64,000 nt of DNA from Pempheris klunzingeri (taxonomy: Eukaryota; Chordata; Actinopteri; Acropomatiformes; Pempheridae). The notes beneath the pieces are model-generated. The model did no database searches and was not told where the DNA came from. It was given only the letters and a program-made list of their open reading frames with translations. Location of the stretch: the NCBI RefSeq assembly GCF_042242105.1, contig NC_092025.1:14622309-14686308 (forward strand), in the 5' to 3' direction. The stretch's first letter is position 1. Each line of letters starts with the position of its first letter. Shown here piece by piece: positions 1 to 22,062 of the stretch. The position numbers and the translations under genes are program-made.

Positions 1-3000
1 CTTCCTCATCTTTCTCTCGATTCCTCTCTGCCACTATCGCACTCTAATAAAGAGCCCAGAAAAAGGCCAAAACAATTTTTAAAAAACATTCATGGTACCA
101 GTGCATTTGTCTGTTTTGAATTTTAAATAAGGTGATTGACAGGGATTCTTTTATTCTTTTCCTGGTTATTTAATAATGGTTTCTGGGTCATTACAGTTAT
201 TACAGGGTCAATGCATGTCTAGGGGAAAAATCTGAGTGAATAGATCCTTTTTAGAACAAAAGGTGTAAATAATTACATTATTAAATGCTGTCTGTTGTGA
301 AAAAGGTCTACTAAGATATAATGTATTTGGTAACAACAATGAAATGAGTGCTCTGAGGCTTTCAAGATTCACGTTGGCAGGATTTATTAAGAAAACAAAA
401 CAATGTGATTTTACACCAGGTATAGTTTTCTGATACAAAGCCCGTTTACAAGGAAGGAACATTACTATTTCAACAACAAAATTAATTTGGCAATTTCCTT
501 GCAACAATTAGCACAACCCTTATGAGACAAGGGGCACTTTTTTTAAATGAATGCAGCTTTAATTAAGAGGAATTAATTATCTCACTGTTATAAAGAGGCT
601 AGCAGTAATCTCAGTAATTTCATCTGTTCATTGTACTTAGGTGTCATGTTTTATTTTGATCAAATGATGATTCTGTGTATAAGAAGAACCAGCATTGCGT
701 ACAGTATGCTTGTGATTTTATGGTCTCACACTGTTGCCATGAGTGAAATGAGTTTGTGCTGAATCAAGCAAAGTATTCATGAGGAAGTGCAATCACATGT
801 TGGTGGGGAAAAGTCTTCGGCATTCTTAAAAACAGTACAGAAAGCTTTGACAGCAGAGTATTAATAACACTGTTTTGTTGTTGCTGCTGCTTTGTCAGAA
901 TATTTTGCTGTTCTGGGGGTGAGACAGTCAGTATTGTCTGTGCTAGGAAATTAATCATTTATTCATTTTGTCAACACTACTTCTAACTCTGTCTGCCTTT
1001 CACACAAATGACCAAAACCTGAACCCATTGTACATTCACCATCAAGTCTCTCTCTTTCACCCACATGCATACACACACACAGGAGCGTGTTAGATATACT
1101 ATAATGTCCCATTTACCTTTTATAGCTTAAAGTCTGGTGTTGATTTAGACAATTTTATCAGTCAAGCAATATATATTACAATGCTACTATAAAGAATTAG
1201 GACTGATGAATCAGGCAAAATGTGAACAACTCTCTGTTCACTAGAATCCAACATAAAAAACTGTATCTCTGTTCATGTTACGAACATTTGTCCCCAGCAG
1301 CAGTAGTTTTTAGCCTCCCCCCATTAAGATACATGTTGTCTTTGAGGGCTGTGTGTGTCTTGGTGAAAGAGATTCACTCTTTTTTTTTTTTTTTTCCTCT
1401 GTCAGATGGAAAGCTTTTTCAGCAGGACAAACCTTGTGACATTCAGCCAGCAGTGTGGTTTTGGTACAGCAGGCTATATTGATAACTCTAGCAGGCTAGG
1501 TTAACGGTGGCGCTGATCCAAAGATAAACTAAAAAAGGCACCAGCAGTTTTCCCTCTGAACTTTTCTGTAATGATATATGGTTGGTGTTTTTTTGGGTGT
1601 TGACCAGTTTAGATTGGGGAAAAATTTGTCTGGAGAAGGTGGAGTAATTCTTTGAGGCTGCATATTGCTGGTGGACAAAGTGTAGATGAAGTACTTTATG
1701 TGTGACTTTGTATAGATTCGCCATGTTGTGAGGTGGTCTTGACCAAGGCCTTTGATTCTCAACTATCATAGTGAAGCTGGCCAGTAACCAGCTGGCTACA
1801 CTGGGCACTGAGCTGCCGAATGCAGTGTGAGACAAATAATACAAGTTTTCTCTCAAGGTCATGATGTATCTTTGCCCAAAAGGTGTATATAAGTGCATAT
1901 TCTGAGAGGAAAGGATACTGTGGGTCTGCAATTATGTAACCACTTATAGGCCTGGGACCGTAAAAGTCGCAACCCCAAAATGATTTCAGTAATTATTGTA
2001 ACTCAAAAAAGCTGATGCAGCACAGTCAAAACCTTTTTAAACAAAGCACTAACAAACAGCACATGTACTGAGAGCAGTGTCACTTACACAATGCAGTACA
2101 TATGATAACTGTCTCTTCATTGTTACTGTGTTTACAGTATAAAGACCTTTTAGAAGTTAGTAACTTATTTTTATCCATGTGAACTTGCACCAGTAATGAC
2201 TTTGCATGTGCACACATGCACAATACGAATCTTTTATGCATGTTACACGGATAAACTAGAGCTTAACCGAAGCAATCGGTTTAGAGTACATAGTAAAATC
2301 AAATCCCAGGTCTCCTAATTGATCATCAGATGCAGCTCACCCCTCATTACTGTAGGCAACTTCATAGCAGTGGACATGAAATCGATCCTTGAGCTGTGAT
2401 ATTTGCATTGTCCATTCATTCCAGTATCTTACAGATCTACAGTAATTGCTGAAGTAATCTGAATTGATGCACTTGTGATGACTCTGCAATTAGTGGATTA
2501 TATTAGGGTCAGCACTTGACCTTTACGAAATAAACTTTGTTTGTGCACTGTTGAGCCAGTAAGCCTCCGGGGAATCCTGTGCACGTCTTTTACCAGTTGT
2601 TATCCGCGTGAGAGGGACACTTATGTGCAAGTCATTATAAGGGATGGTTGTGTAATGAACATAGGATGTTGATACAGGACTTACAGAAGTTAGCATTTAT
2701 CGTTTTCCTTGTTACAAAATGAAAACCCTCTCATGCACAATACAACGTGAATTCAGAAGTGGTCTAATGAAAAATGGGAACATAATGCGGCCAAATACGT
2801 TTTTAAATGTTTGCCAAATTTTGCTCCTGATTACATGAAATCACTGTAGTAAAAAATTACAGGCTGGCTCCAGTCCGGCCAAAGTCTGGACTGGACATCT
2901 GGAGCCTAGTGGCCTTTTCCCGTGCTACGCATCACAGCATTTTATTTTTACCTCCTCTTGTAATGTACCTTTTGTGTGTGTTGTGGCTGGAGTTGTGGTG

Positions 3001-3183
3001 ACTTGAGTCTAATCATGTTTTAGGTTTGGATTTGTATTGCAAGATCAAAGTACTGCTGAGATTTGCTCTTCTCCTTTCAAAGTCTGGCCATCGATTTTTC
3101 TCACTGGTACCTTCAAACTCACATCACGCTAACAGCTCTGTCTTTCTCTCTGTGTCTTTCCTTCAACCCCTCTGTCCTTTTAG
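1..3183. other. Non-coding upstream or 5' intron sequence of taok1
   Basis: No coding exon recognised on either strand. AT-rich, with short CA tracts and an interleaved inverted repeat at 2866-2906. Most likely 5' UTR intron of taok1 or intergenic DNA. A 147-codon open frame on the minus strand (1488-1931) resembles nothing I know and has no coding signature. Confidence 0.5.
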
Positions 3184-3309
3184 GTGCCCATGAGCTGGTT
3201 CCATAGGCCATCCATTACTGCAGATGAATCTTCAGCTGCTTTGGCGTAGCTCAGCACCCAGATAGTCCCATCCCCTTTGCGTGGGTGATAAGGGACTACA
3301 TTAACCAGG
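3184..3309 (+). other. taok1: taok1 5' UTR part of the first coding exon
   Basis: A pyrimidine-rich stretch ending in TTTTAG (3178-3183) is a good 3' splice site. The sequence from 3184 to the ATG at 3310 would then be 5' UTR in the first coding exon, as in other vertebrate TAO kinases where upstream exons are non-coding. The exact exon start is inferred. Confidence 0.5.
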
Positions 3310-13016
<9,707 letters not shown>

Positions 13017-14925
13017 AACACACACACACACACTCAAAAGCAACACAATAATTGTCTTACAGTTAAATTCTTGTGCACCGTGATAACACTGTACACCGTG
13101 CATGCACCACACATGCTTTACACACACTTGTTGTTATTCCCCACAGTGCGTCTAACACACTGCACAGTATTGAGAGTGGGTTTACGCCTGCCCGGTTCCT
13201 CTCCCATCACCACTGCTCTCTCACATCAGTGCACTGCTGGCAGCAGTCTGTGGAAACCCAAAAGTCTTGAGACTAATCCAAGGTGACTGAGGGCCATATA
13301 CAGTACGCCACAGTGCAATAGTGTCATTTTTACTGTAGCCCACAGAGCTATTTTATGTGTTCGTTTGCCACGTTAGCCTCTGTTGCCATAGACCCAAAGT
13401 AGTGTATTCATATTATCTACCATGGAGTTTATTATCAAGAGTCGTTTGTTTCAAGTATGCTTTTTATACACATATGGGTTAAATCTGATGCTTTCAGATG
13501 TTGTGGTGGCACAAAATGTGCATTCAGTGTGCAATTTTTAGAGTAAGATCCAAAAGTTCATCCTTGTGCATATTTCTTCAAACCACTCTCAGCTCAAGAT
13601 TTAAGCACAGACATCTTACTGATTTAAAAAGTTCAATGAGATTATTGTTAATGTGCAGTTACAGACGAATGAGAAGGCAGGAGGTCATGTAGGGGTCTGG
13701 CTGCAGATCGATGACTACAGAGCAGACATTTTCACAACATGTCGGTCACGTCTAGAGGGAAAATGAAAAGAGAAAGAACGAAGGTTGTTGTAAGTGAGTG
13801 CCAGTCACTGTCTTTATAGAATAGCACAGGGACAGCTAAGGTGTCATGGATGGCTAAAAGTATGCGATCTTTCATTCCTTCCTAAAAGGAAATGTAACGT
13901 GGGAAATCACCTGGTGCAGCGTTTTATTGAAATATAGAAACGCATACTGTCAATCCTAAATGCCACATACACACCACAGGTTCTTAGTCCCTGAAGTTAG
14001 GAGTTACTCAGTACTGTGAGCAGGGCTGCAGATATGCCAAAGGAAAGGGTGCAGAGTCAGATTTGTCATAATTACCCATGCCAACATGTTGTTATGTATT
14101 TAATGAGATTGTGCCAGAAATGTCGGCGGAAGTTCAGTTTATACTATGTGGCCAAGTTAGATGCATGCGTTTCTGGATCAACGGAGGGAAGAGAGTGATT
14201 TCTCGTGCATGCTCGGCCTCATTGGCTCAGCTCTTGGGTTTCCACAGGCCTCTGCCCTTCACTCGCTCCTGCCGGTTGGACGGCCAGTCTGAGGAACACT
14301 GCTCGTCCACACCCCTCATGACAGGGATGGGTCTTCAGCTGCACCTAACCGTCTGCCTGAATAGTTTCAAAAGCGGTGTTCACTCTTCGCTTGTTTGCAG
14401 TAATTGCCTGGTCTAATGTGGCACCGTGTTGGTCGGTGAAAGCTATGCACTCACTGCAAACAACGTTCTCTGACCAGCTGAACCATGCCTAATGGCCTAC
14501 CTCGAGAACACTGAAGTAGAGCCTCGCCACGGGGTGTCATCACTTGGCAATGACTTGCACTTTGGCACAGGCCTTTACCCACAGTAAATGTTAATCAGAC
14601 ATATTTACACACACACATACATGAAAAAGTTATTGATTTATATTGCCCAGTCAAACAGTATGTCCCTTTGCACACTTGGCTGATGAATGCATGAATGTAC
14701 ACGGGTACATTTTGTGAAAATAGGATTGGGACATGAAAGTGTAAAAATGAAAAATCCGAATTCTTGTAAAATAAGGCACCTGGCAGTTGCCTGCTGAGTT
14801 AGCTGTAAATGAGCAACACGCACAGCAGCATTCGTGTCGGGGTGACAACTGTGCGTTTTGGATTTTGAGAAGCAAATCGTTAAGAGTTCAAGTGAAACAG
14901 GCAGCGAGGAAGAGGAGCTTGAGTC

Positions 14926-14937
14926 GCCCTCTGCTGG
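14926..14937 (-). promoter_or_regulatory. CTCF-like core motif in the taok1 3' UTR
   Basis: GCCCTCTGCTGG on the plus strand is CCAGCAGAGGGC on the minus strand, which fits CCASYAGRKGGC at every position. Sequence match only. Confidence 0.3.
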
Positions 14938-16834
14938 TTGGTGACTGCTGAATGTCTCAAAGGGTTGATGGGTGGTGATGCTGGGATCTCCGCTGCTATG
15001 CCCCTGCAACCTTCCCCGGTCTGACACCCCGCTCTGTCTCACCCCTGGTGACCCCCCCCCCAATGTTTTGACCACTGATCTCCCCACCCCCTCCACCCCG
15101 CTTCCTCCCCTCCTGAGCCTGGTGTGGTCTTCACCTCCTCCCTGATCTATTTGGGAAGAGCTCTTCAAGTGAAAGTAAAGAAGAAGAAGAAAATATATAT
15201 ATATATATACATATATATATACATAAATGTATTATTATATAAATCTATAAAAAGAAGGATTATTGAGAAATAGAGATAAAGGTGGAAGTCTTATTGTGAA
15301 ATGCAGAGATTATGCATTATATGTTTTTTTTTTTGAGGAGGAATGTACAGGAAACCTGTTAATATTGTATATTTTGAATTTGAAAATATGGAAATCTAAT
15401 CGACAAATCAAAGACAAATTAACTTGTTGTGATGCGGACACAGTGACCTGGTGATAGACCAGCGATATTCAAATGAACGTTCGATTCACAGCCGCTGGGT
15501 TTTCACTGTCTTACTTGCAGCTGCGAGTTCCGCAACATGTTACAGATACTGTTGTGAATCATAACAACACAACTGTTGGTCAGATTGCCTTGAGTAAATG
15601 GCAACATTTTGTTTAATGCTGAATGAGGATGATTTTGCACATAATTTGAAACCTAGTTAGGTGTAGCCTTTGCTCTAGCACTGGCTATGTTTTACTGACA
15701 TTACGATGATACCCATTATAGAAGACTGAACCTGTCTATTTAGGTTTTTCATGGTTTTTAGAAGACTCAAACTTAATTCAAGGTTATAATAACATAGAAA
15801 AATTGAATTGTCTATCAAATAATCTGAAAAAAAAAACACTGAATTGTAAAATATTTGGCTGCATCAATAATATCCAGTCCACTCCACAACCTGAAATGAT
15901 CTCTGAATTCTTGCACAAGACAGTGAAAATGTATCTGTTGTTTGATATCTACAAAGGGTTACTCTTAGGTGTCGTTGGGTCCACTGATCTTATTTGGACT
16001 TTTATTTCTGATTAATGAAACAGGCGCCCTCTTTTGTTACACACAAAGCATTTTCACTCTGCACTTAAAGTATTTGCCTTTTTTAAATCTCACCACCCTG
16101 CACTCAGAACTTATAATCCTGTTGTTTTTCTCGGCTCAGTTCTGAAAACAGAAGAAAAAAAAAAACAGAATGGGGTGCACCCACTTCTCTCTTCAGCCAG
16201 TATGCCATTGTACCCAACATCTTTTATCAACCTCTCTTTTTCTGTCGTGTTTGATTTCCTTTTATGCCAGAAAGGGTTGTTTTATTTTCCAGATGATGTC
16301 TGCAGAGGGCCAAATCAGTGGCAGATTTTTAGACCTTCTCTTGTGTTTACTAGAACTCCCAGGGGGGGTTTTGCGAGGCGGTCGGGTCAGAGTCTAGCTT
16401 TAGACCTTGGTCACTCTGAACTGGATCAGTTGCACTGATTGCACAAGTGATTGACCAGATTAAAAGAGTGTACTGTGATCCCCCTCAGTGTGCTGAGGGA
16501 CGGCTGCCATTGGCTGAAAGTAGGCGGGAGGCAGGGTTACGTCTCTGTACAGTCTGTTTATCAGTATTCCCTTTATCTCTCCTGTCATTTGGTGGATCTT
16601 GCTGTTTTATTCTCCGTAGTCCAGAGACCTGTATTAAACTGTATTAAATTGTATAGATTGTGCAAAAAGCTGAATGTCGCATAGCAGAAGAGAAAAGCTA
16701 TTCCTTACAGATGACAAAGTGATTTAAAATGTATAAAAGAAATTCAGAAACAAAGTTTAGGGGATAAATGTAATATTTTGTTTGTAATTACTATTTTTTG
16801 TTGGAAGAGGGCTACTGGATAAAGAATCATCTGT

Positions 16835-16840
16835 AATAAA
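16835..16840 (+). terminator. taok1: Poly(A) signal AATAAA, probable taok1 3' end
   Basis: Canonical AATAAA followed after about 15-20 bp by a T-rich stretch ending in TTTTTTTG, a usual downstream element. It is the last good plus-strand signal before the convergent abhd15 gene. Confidence 0.55.
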
Positions 16841-16922
16841 GTAATTTTAATATTTTTTTGTCCCTTGGTGTTTTTGTGTGTGAGGAGCATGTCAAAGTAT
16901 TTAAAACATAAAAATACTAGTC

Positions 16923-16928
16923 TTTATT
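16923..16928 (-). terminator. abhd15: Poly(A) signal AATAAA on minus strand, probable abhd15 3' end
   Basis: Reads TTTATT on the plus strand, about 515 bp beyond the abhd15 stop codon. With the taok1 signal at 16835 it places the two convergent transcript ends within roughly 60-90 bp of each other. The sequence 16929-17441 would be the abhd15 3' UTR. Confidence 0.45.
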
Positions 16929-17441
16929 TTTTAAATTCATGTATGATGTTTGTCATTTTACCTTACATTGTTTGCTATAAAAGCCTCAGGTATTTTAATG
17001 CAATGTTTAATTGATATTGTACTGCTACATTTTTGTTTAAAGCTCAGCTAAAAAGACTGTGTAACCTCTCCTTTGCAGACTCACAGGGGATTTTCTTAAA
17101 GCAGACAGCAGCCAGTAAAACATGCAGATAAATTATGAATATCAAATGTTGATCCTTTTTCCTTTGAGGCCATGTTCTGAGAGCGTGTCGTTTTTGTTTG
17201 TCTTTACCAAAGGTCACATGGCTTCTTGGCTCAGAAAAGAAAATTAAATATTTGATATGGATTCATTTCTGAACTCACAAAAATGTTGTCACCTGGCCAC
17301 TCTCCTGATTTTCTTTTCCAGTTTGAAGGTCTGTCCTTTCTTTGTTTTGTTTTTTTTTTCTTTCAAGCTTGAGAATAACTAGGAGGAATATTGTCTGAAT
17401 TTTATAAATGTTCTCTGTAGATATCCTCCTCCTCTTCCCCC

Positions 17442-19751
17442 TTAACGTGTGTAGGACCTCTTCCAGGTGAAGTTCCCTTCCTCTGCATCCACGCCGCTCT
17501 GTTCAGGTGCCTGCGATCTCAGCCTCCTTGTCATAGTGACTCTCCTCCTGCAAGGCAGAGCCATGTTGCTGGTCCTGCTCCTCTGGCCAGTCTGACTATA
17601 TTCTCCCTGTGGATCCCTCTCTTCCCCTTTCAGGAAATCAGCCACTACTCTGAAGTACTCCAGAACTGCAATATGACTCCAGTTACCTTCCTTCATCTCT
17701 TCGGTTCCGCTCCTCCCTCCCTCTGTGTCTTCTCGGCCCTCCAGGGTGAACTCACAGTGCCCCCCTCTGTCTGTCAGAGCCAGAAGGAAATAAGGATTGC
17801 TCTGGAAGAGGCGAAGGGGCAGAGTGGAGGCAGGCGGGAGGAGAGGGTCGTCGCAGCTGCAGATACAGAGCACAGGGACCGCCACCTCATCTGCGTCTCT
17901 CAGGGGTTCGTTCCTCTCCCAGTAGCTGTCCCAGTCCTTGGCTGGGTTAGCCCTCTCGCCCAGTGCCCAGGCCACTGAGGGTGCCAGGCCCCAGGGGGGA
18001 TGAGAGTCTGAGCTCAGTCCAGAATTTCGAGAGCTTTTTGGAGATCTGGAGACGCTCTGCTGAAGCTGGGCTGAAGAGCAGAAAAGGGTTTCCTCAAAGT
18101 CTCTGAGGGAGGAACAGCCCAGGGCCTGATCCACATCCAGGACTTTTTTGAAAGAACTTGCATATCTTATGACCACAGCATGTGAAGAAAAAAAACCAAA
18201 CATGTTTTATGGTCCTGTCCATGTTTCATTCATGTCTGAACTATTATTAATGCTTTTTCATTTTGCTTTGAATTCTCTCACCTGCTGAGCTTCAGTTTCC
18301 AGTGAAACAAAACCCCCAAACGATAAATAGGCGGCATGGCTGTTTCAAACCACAGTTGGCCCAGGAGAACAGGTGAGATGGCCGCGGCTGCTGTCAGGTA
18401 TGAGCTCGATCCGCTCTCCCCCAAGTAGGAAAGAAGAATCCCCGAGCCTGAACCCTCGCTCACTGCAACCAGCACAGAGGACGGGTGGCGGCTGTGGACA
18501 TAAGCCACCGCCTGAAAATGGACGACAGCAAAGATCATCGCTGTCAGGTAAGCAAGAAAACAGACTTCAGGTAAGACATCGTAATTGTTTTAAAAAAGGT
18601 ATATGTATTTTGTTCAGCCTCTATTAGATTTGAAATAGGACTGCAACTAAACATAATTTTATTTGTCCATTAGTTAATGTTAGTATAGTTAATATTAGGA
18701 GTATTAGTTAATTTTTTTCCAAGTATTTAAATTGTGAAAGTTTTCAATCATAATTTTCCAGAGAGCAATTTACAATGACATAAAACAGAAAAAATAGCAA
18801 ACTCATTTGAAAAGATGTGGTTAGACAATTAAATATTGAATAGTTTTACTTTATTAAATGACAAAAGTATTAATCAAAATTAATTATCAATTAATCGACT
18901 AAATGCTACCACAAATTTACAACGGTCTCATAAAATCACAATCTCAAGAGAAAAGAAATGAACTCTCCTCCCCTAAACATAAGATTAAAAAAAGGAGTGG
19001 ATACCTGCTCAAGATCAGCTGGGTCTCCAAACTCAGTCAGTCGTGTTGTGGTCAGCGGGCACCCCGCTGTGCCCCGTGCGTGAAACACCACCACATAAAA
19101 TCCCTGATGCACAGCCTGATGGCACAGCACCCTCAGGTGGGGGGACATCCCTCCCCAGGACTGAGGGATGAGGAGGAGGACAGGAGGCGTCGCGGTGAAG
19201 CAGCCTAGCGCCTTCCCCCCTGACTGATGCTCCTTCCTCCCCTCCCACCTCTTCCTCCCGACCGCCTCGCCCTGTCTTGTTCCCACAGCCCAATCCAGAG
19301 CTACAATACCCCCGTCTCTCAATAACAGATTGTCTCTGGTGAACTGCAGCGTGTCTCCATGTTGTCCGCACAGCAGGCTGGACAGAGTCTGGAGGTGGGG
19401 GTCTCCGCTAGGCCAGGAGGCCAGTCTCTGCCTGGCCAGAGAGCGACAGTGCCGGAGCAGATATTTAGCCAGCGCGGTGGGTTTGCAGATGAGCCTGGGT
19501 CCATCTGAGGTCTGTCCCGACCCAGACAAAACGTCTGACGCTGGTGGTCCTGCCTCCTTGGTCCATGCTCTTGTATCCTTCTGTGGCAGTTCCAGGATTA
19601 GGCAAATAATGACCCAGAGTCTCCAGCCTGCGGCCTTGACAGCCAACCTCATCCAGCTGTGCACCCTGGGCCAGCGGAGAGCCAGAGACAGCAGCAGCAG
19701 TAACAGACATGGGAGCAAACAGAACAAACAATCCCACACAAATGATGCCAT
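17442..19751 (-). CDS. abhd15: Alpha/beta-hydrolase domain-containing protein 15, 3 coding exons
   Basis: Member of the ABHD1/2/3/15 group. Mammalian ABHD15 is linked to insulin-controlled lipolysis through PDE3B stability (family knowledge). Exons on the minus strand: 19751-19005, 18511-18282, 18165-17442, joining in phase to 566 residues (human about 468). The N-terminus MASFVWDCLFCLLPCLLLL is a signal peptide or membrane anchor. The fold is supported by a GGMSPHLRVL strand/oxyanion segment, FHARGTAGCPLTT, LLSYLGESGSSSYLT, the acid loop CSCDDPLLP (D431/D432) and the histidine loop RGGHCEF (H462). The nucleophile elbow reads VSEGSGSG instead of G-x-S-x-G, with Gly269 where the serine aligns. 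An acidic low-complexity insert follows the His loop. Tail-to-tail with taok1, as on human chromosome 17, which supports the name. Confidence 0.9.
18635..18910. repeat. Degenerate AT-rich interspersed repeat in abhd15 intron 1
   Basis: Begins near GGACTGCAACTAAA and ends near CAATTAATCGACTAAATG. These ends resemble the common acanthopterygian repeat whose ends read CTGCAACTAATGAT and whose body has TTAATCGATTAAT motifs; a clearer copy lies at 61935-62290. The match is from memory of the family and is weak over the middle. Confidence 0.35.
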
Positions 19752-20859
19752 TGGTAAATACAGAAGATAGTAGTTTAAAAAACCAATGCCCTCTTTGGGA
19801 AATTAGGTGTTTGCTCGGTGACATCTGACCCCCATATTTTAGAAAATCCTGCCTTGTTGCCTCGTACATCAGAAATAAGATCTGTCCTGATGTTCTGAAT
19901 AGTCGTCTTCTTCCTCTAGTTTATTAAGAAGGCTAAAGAGAAGTATTTAATTACTGACAAACAAAAAAACACCAAAAAAAGAGAACTCTAGGAAAGACTT
20001 GGTCCTGTAAACTGTTGTCTCTCAACTCCTGCTGCTCCAACTCCCTCCGCCCTCTCTCCTCCCTCCATAAATCATTTACTGCGAGCACAAGCCCTGATAG
20101 ACACTGAGCAAACACAGACCACATACATCTGTCCTGTTAATGCTAATGTGATTATACAGGAGTCTTTGACCTTGTTCCATGTCTGCTATTATTTCTTTTG
20201 CATTCTTACTCCAGTTTACCTGTGAATAGTTTTCATATTGTGCAGTCTTTGTAAAGTTTCCTTCGACACTTTTATTCTAGCTCTAGCTATATAAAGAGAG
20301 ATGCGTAATGACAGATGAATAGCAGCGTACAATCACAATGAAGGGCCATGTTTTATCATCATCATTCCACCTGTAAGCTCAACTACAAGCTGCTCTTTGT
20401 ATATATTATATATATTGTTCTTTTCAACAGTTTAACCATTGCAAGAGTAAGTTCTCAGTTTAAGTGCGCTGGAGGTTTCTAGATTCCACATTAAACTTGT
20501 CAGTAAGTTGCATATCAAACCACAACAGCTGCCATTTTTGAGGTCGTACACAGAAGGCTTAAACTCAGATTTAAGGTGAACACACACAAAAGAAAAACGT
20601 CCTTCTTCCTGCTGCTGTCATGTGCTTTACCTCCAAAAACAGGTTTCTCACACAACCTGCCTTCATTCATAAAGATGAAAGAATTCAAAACAGAAACAGC
20701 AGAGAGCTCTGTCGTGAGCTTTTTTTTTAATAGTGAATTGAAAGGAGTAATAACCTTTAACTGTCCAGTCGGGAAATCATTCAGTGAAGCATCTTGGAAT
20801 CCGTCAGTCCGTCCACCACTTTTGCCCAGACTGAAGTATCTCTACAACTACATATATTT

Positions 20860-21275
20860 TGTACATTCATGGTCCTCAGAGGATTTTTGCTCATACTCTG
20901 ACTTTTCCTTTAACGTCATCAGCAGGTCAAGTTTTTACCTATCAAGTGAAATATAGTGTATCAAGATCTACTTGATAAACTGGAGAAAACATGTCATGGC
21001 TCCCAGAGGATCTCCTGACTTTTCCTCACCATCATGAGGTCAACATATGTGGGTTTTGAGTGAAATGTCTACTGGTAGGATTCCCTTGAGATGCGGTACA
21101 TTTGTTAGACATGTTGTGTCCCCCTCCAAATGAATTGTAATAATTTTGGTGATCCCAGGCTTTTCCTCTACTTAACAAATGTTAGTATGGTCACATGCTA
21201 AACTAAGATTAGGAGCATAATAACCGTTACCTGCTTAACATCAGTAGCATTTTACCTAAAGCACCATTGTGGACA
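20860..21275. repeat. Old teleost interspersed repeat, unclassified
   Basis: Contains phrases typical of a widespread percomorph repeat: GGTCCTCAGAGGAT, CTGACTTTTCCT repeated twice, TTTTGAGTGAAATGTCT, GAATTGTAATAATTTTGGTG, CATGCTAAACTAAGAT and AAGCACCATTGTGGACA. Identification is from memory. Ends are approximate, and no terminal repeats or target duplications were found. Confidence 0.5.
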
Positions 21276-21653
21276 TACAAAACACCAAAAAACACCAAAC
21301 CAAACATGACATTGAAAATGAAGTATGGTTTGAACTCTTGTCTCTCCTCCAAAACAGTTTCTAATGAGTCAGAATCTAAACCACCTACAGAGCTTAATAA
21401 ACATGTTAATCCTGTTCCATCATTGGCACTAAAACTGGTGCTCCAATGTTAGGAACAGGCTTAGTTATACTCAGGTTTAAGTTTAGGCTGCCCACTTTGT
21501 TCTTAGGTCACACAGCGCAGCACTTGAGCTAACTAGCTCACTTGGTGGTCTGTAATGGTGCTTTGATCACTTCTGTTGAACAAAGACACATCTAGTGCTC
21601 ATGTGGGGATTCCTGAATCCTTAATTTTGAGTTCCCGAATCATTCTGTCTTAA

Positions 21654-21957
21654 TTAACCCTTTATAGGGCACTCATTGAAATACTTAGAAATTTCAACCC
21701 TAGACCATTACTGGTGGTCATTACAAGACTTTTTTTTCTTTTGTGAGTTTTTCAAAAAAATGTTTAATGCTATAGTGAAAATCAAGGTCAATGAAGTTAC
21801 CATATATGGTTTCTTGCCGGTCTGTCATGTAGCCTGATTGTCGCTGATTGGCTTGGAGAAATATTGTAGTTCTACTGCCTCATGGTGAGGCAAGGGGCGG
21901 CATTTTGAACTCCCACTTAAGTTACCAAATGTGGTCCCTTGCCCGATGAAGGGTTAA
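21654..21957. mobile_element. piggyBac-like MITE (copy 1) with TTAA target duplication
   Basis: Flanked by TTAA at 21654-21657 and 21954-21957, with inner inverted ends CCCTTTATAGGGCA and TGCCCGATGAAGGG (12 of 14 matched as inverted repeats). The 296-bp body has no coding capacity, which fits a non-autonomous element moved by a piggyBac-type transposase. An internal direct repeat of about 28 bp contains GTTACCATATATGGT and GTTACCAAATGTGGT, and a third ACCA-N4-TGGT lies at 21704-21715. Confidence 0.65.
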
Positions 21958-21984
21958 AGAGTTTGGTCTCAACCTGCTCTTTAT

Positions 21985-22062
21985 GGAAAGCGTCTGGAGA
22001 TAACACAATTATGAACTGGCGCTTTATAAATAAGGACTGACTGATTGATTGATTGATCTAGT
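21985..22062 (+). repeat. SINE/LINE 3' tail-like fragment with GATT microsatellite
   Basis: AGCGTCTGGAGATAACAC followed by GGCGCTTTATAAATAAGGA and a (TGAT)n run resembles the shared 3' tail of teleost LINEs and V-SINEs, which end in a short tandem repeat. Only the tail is visible; no tRNA-like head was found. Confidence 0.45.

Larger units (their letters stand above)
13017..16860 (+). other. taok1: taok1 3' UTR
   Basis: Follows the TAG at 13014-13016 and runs to the AATAAA at 16835-16840. No splice-compatible coding exon is seen in it. TAOK1 has a long 3' UTR in mammals, so about 3.8 kb is plausible. It holds CA microsatellite, a TA-rich tract near 15195-15235 and a CTCF-like core at 14926. 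Earlier alternative poly(A) sites cannot be excluded. Confidence 0.6.

Noticed and set aside
1488..1931. 147-codon open frame on the minus strand
   Set aside because: No recognisable domain, no splice partners, composition like AT-rich non-coding DNA, and an overlapping second frame of similar length. Treated as chance.
17673..17978. 101-codon plus-strand open frame
   Set aside because: Antisense of abhd15 exon 3.
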